This document shows, one piece after another, positions 63,877 through 64,000 of a stretch of DNA of 64,000 nt (its first letter is position 1; the number at the start of each line of letters is the position of its first letter). The translations under genes were made by a program, and so were the position numbers. The notes beneath the pieces are model-generated. The model saw nothing but the letters and a program-made list of their open reading frames with translations, did no database searches and was not told the origin of the DNA. Source of the stretch: Polynucleobacter sp. Latsch14-2 (GTDB taxonomy: Bacteria > Pseudomonadota > Gammaproteobacteria > Burkholderiales > Burkholderiaceae); NCBI RefSeq assembly GCF_018881925.1, contig NZ_JACVPL010000011.1:19302-83301 (forward strand), read 5' to 3'.

Positions 63877-64000
63877 CGTAGATTCAAACACGAAGTGCAA
63901 CACGGTTTAAAGATTGATTAAAGACTTCATTGGGGGTTTTAAATCCTAATCGTTTTCTAGGTCGGTTGTTTAATCGGTCTTGGATCATTCTAAGCTCTGC
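63877..64000 (-). mobile_element. Right end of an IS30-family insertion sequence, cut by the window edge
   Basis: The sequence starting at 63877, CGTAGATTCAA..., resembles the IS30 terminal repeat (TGTAGATTCAA...). It runs into a transposase C-terminus read on the minus strand. The other end lies outside the window, so the target duplication cannot be checked. Confidence 0.7.
63884..64000 (-). CDS. IS30-family transposase, C-terminal fragment
   Basis: The minus-strand frame is open from the window edge to a TGA at 63884-63886 and encodes 38 residues. It contains LNNRPRKRLGFKTPNEVF, the conserved C-terminal block of IS30 transposases (DDE integrase type; N-R-P-R-K-x-L-G-x-x-T-P). Whether the full gene is intact cannot be seen. 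It lies directly upstream of the rhodanese gene on the same strand. Confidence 0.85.
   Translation of the reverse strand, partial: AELRMIQDRLNNRPRKRLGFKTPNEVFNQSLNRVALRV

Overview
The window reads as a contiguous chromosomal segment of a free-living, aerobic to microaerobic betaproteobacterium of the Burkholderiales. A Polynucleobacter-like freshwater bacterium is the best guess. This rests on moderate GC, very tight gene packing, two Bug/TTT-type periplasmic receptors, a phasin-like protein with a 3-hydroxybutyrate dehydrogenase, an FDH3-type formate dehydrogenase with DUF3305/DUF3306 accessory genes, and tcuAB. The taxonomic call is inference; no rRNA or tRNA gene is present to confirm it. 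About 73 protein genes are supported. No gap between genes exceeds about 200 bases, and no CRISPR array or prophage is seen. The only mobile DNA is the tail of an IS30-family transposase at the right edge.

Layout. 1-4374 (+): two tandem paralogous envelope proteins, the first cut by the window edge, then queE, queD, tadA, an LD-carboxypeptidase and a SOUL heme-binding protein in one close-packed run. 4384-9938 (-): rlmJ, then four envelope genes (PAP2 phosphatase, GT9 glycosyltransferase, UPF0104/MprF-type membrane protein, GT39/ArnT-like transferase). These look like a lipid-linked sugar or LPS modification set. 10002-15149: a DUF3047 lipoprotein, divergent copper ATPase and copper chaperone, and a DUF47-Pit phosphate uptake pair.

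15295-27599 is the most coherent system. It holds apbC, DUF3305, DUF3306, a poly-[4Fe-4S] protein, a TorD-like chaperone, a small Tat peptide, formate dehydrogenase alpha (Cys form), beta, a small lipoprotein, gamma and a small secreted protein. A TupBC-like tungstate/molybdate ABC pair (no TupA) faces it, followed by a BFD-like Fe-S protein. A perfect FNR/FixK-type palindrome lies just before the Tat peptide gene. Together these could build, export, fill with metal and run a periplasm-facing formate oxidase.

27601-37558: an endonuclease-fold protein and cardiolipin synthase, then a carbon-catabolism area with two class III CoA-transferases, an acyl-CoA dehydrogenase, 3-hydroxybutyrate dehydrogenase, a Bug receptor, an HMG-CoA-lyase-like enzyme and a PuuD-like membrane protein. 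37649-41867: an oxidative-stress block with rubredoxin reductase, rubredoxin and rubrerythrin divergent from oxyR, then an old-yellow-enzyme reductase. 41941-49944: cytochrome b561, a DUF4239 protein, an FMN alpha-hydroxyacid dehydrogenase, an EamA transporter, tcuAB and a class V aminotransferase. 50109-63863: a mix of housekeeping and little-known genes, including a lysine-rich exported protein, standalone nnrD, a beta-CASP nuclease, a LOG protein, a channel-like membrane protein with an altered filter, TerC, a truncated globin, a phasin, a Tat-exported FAH-family hydrolase, and a four-domain rhodanese next to the IS30 end.

Nothing here amounts to a clearly new defence or mobile system. The best leads are the formate dehydrogenase accessory module and its palindrome, the exported FAH protein, the degenerate channel, the envelope-sugar cluster, and the IS30 junction that seems to have replaced the upstream region of the rhodanese gene.
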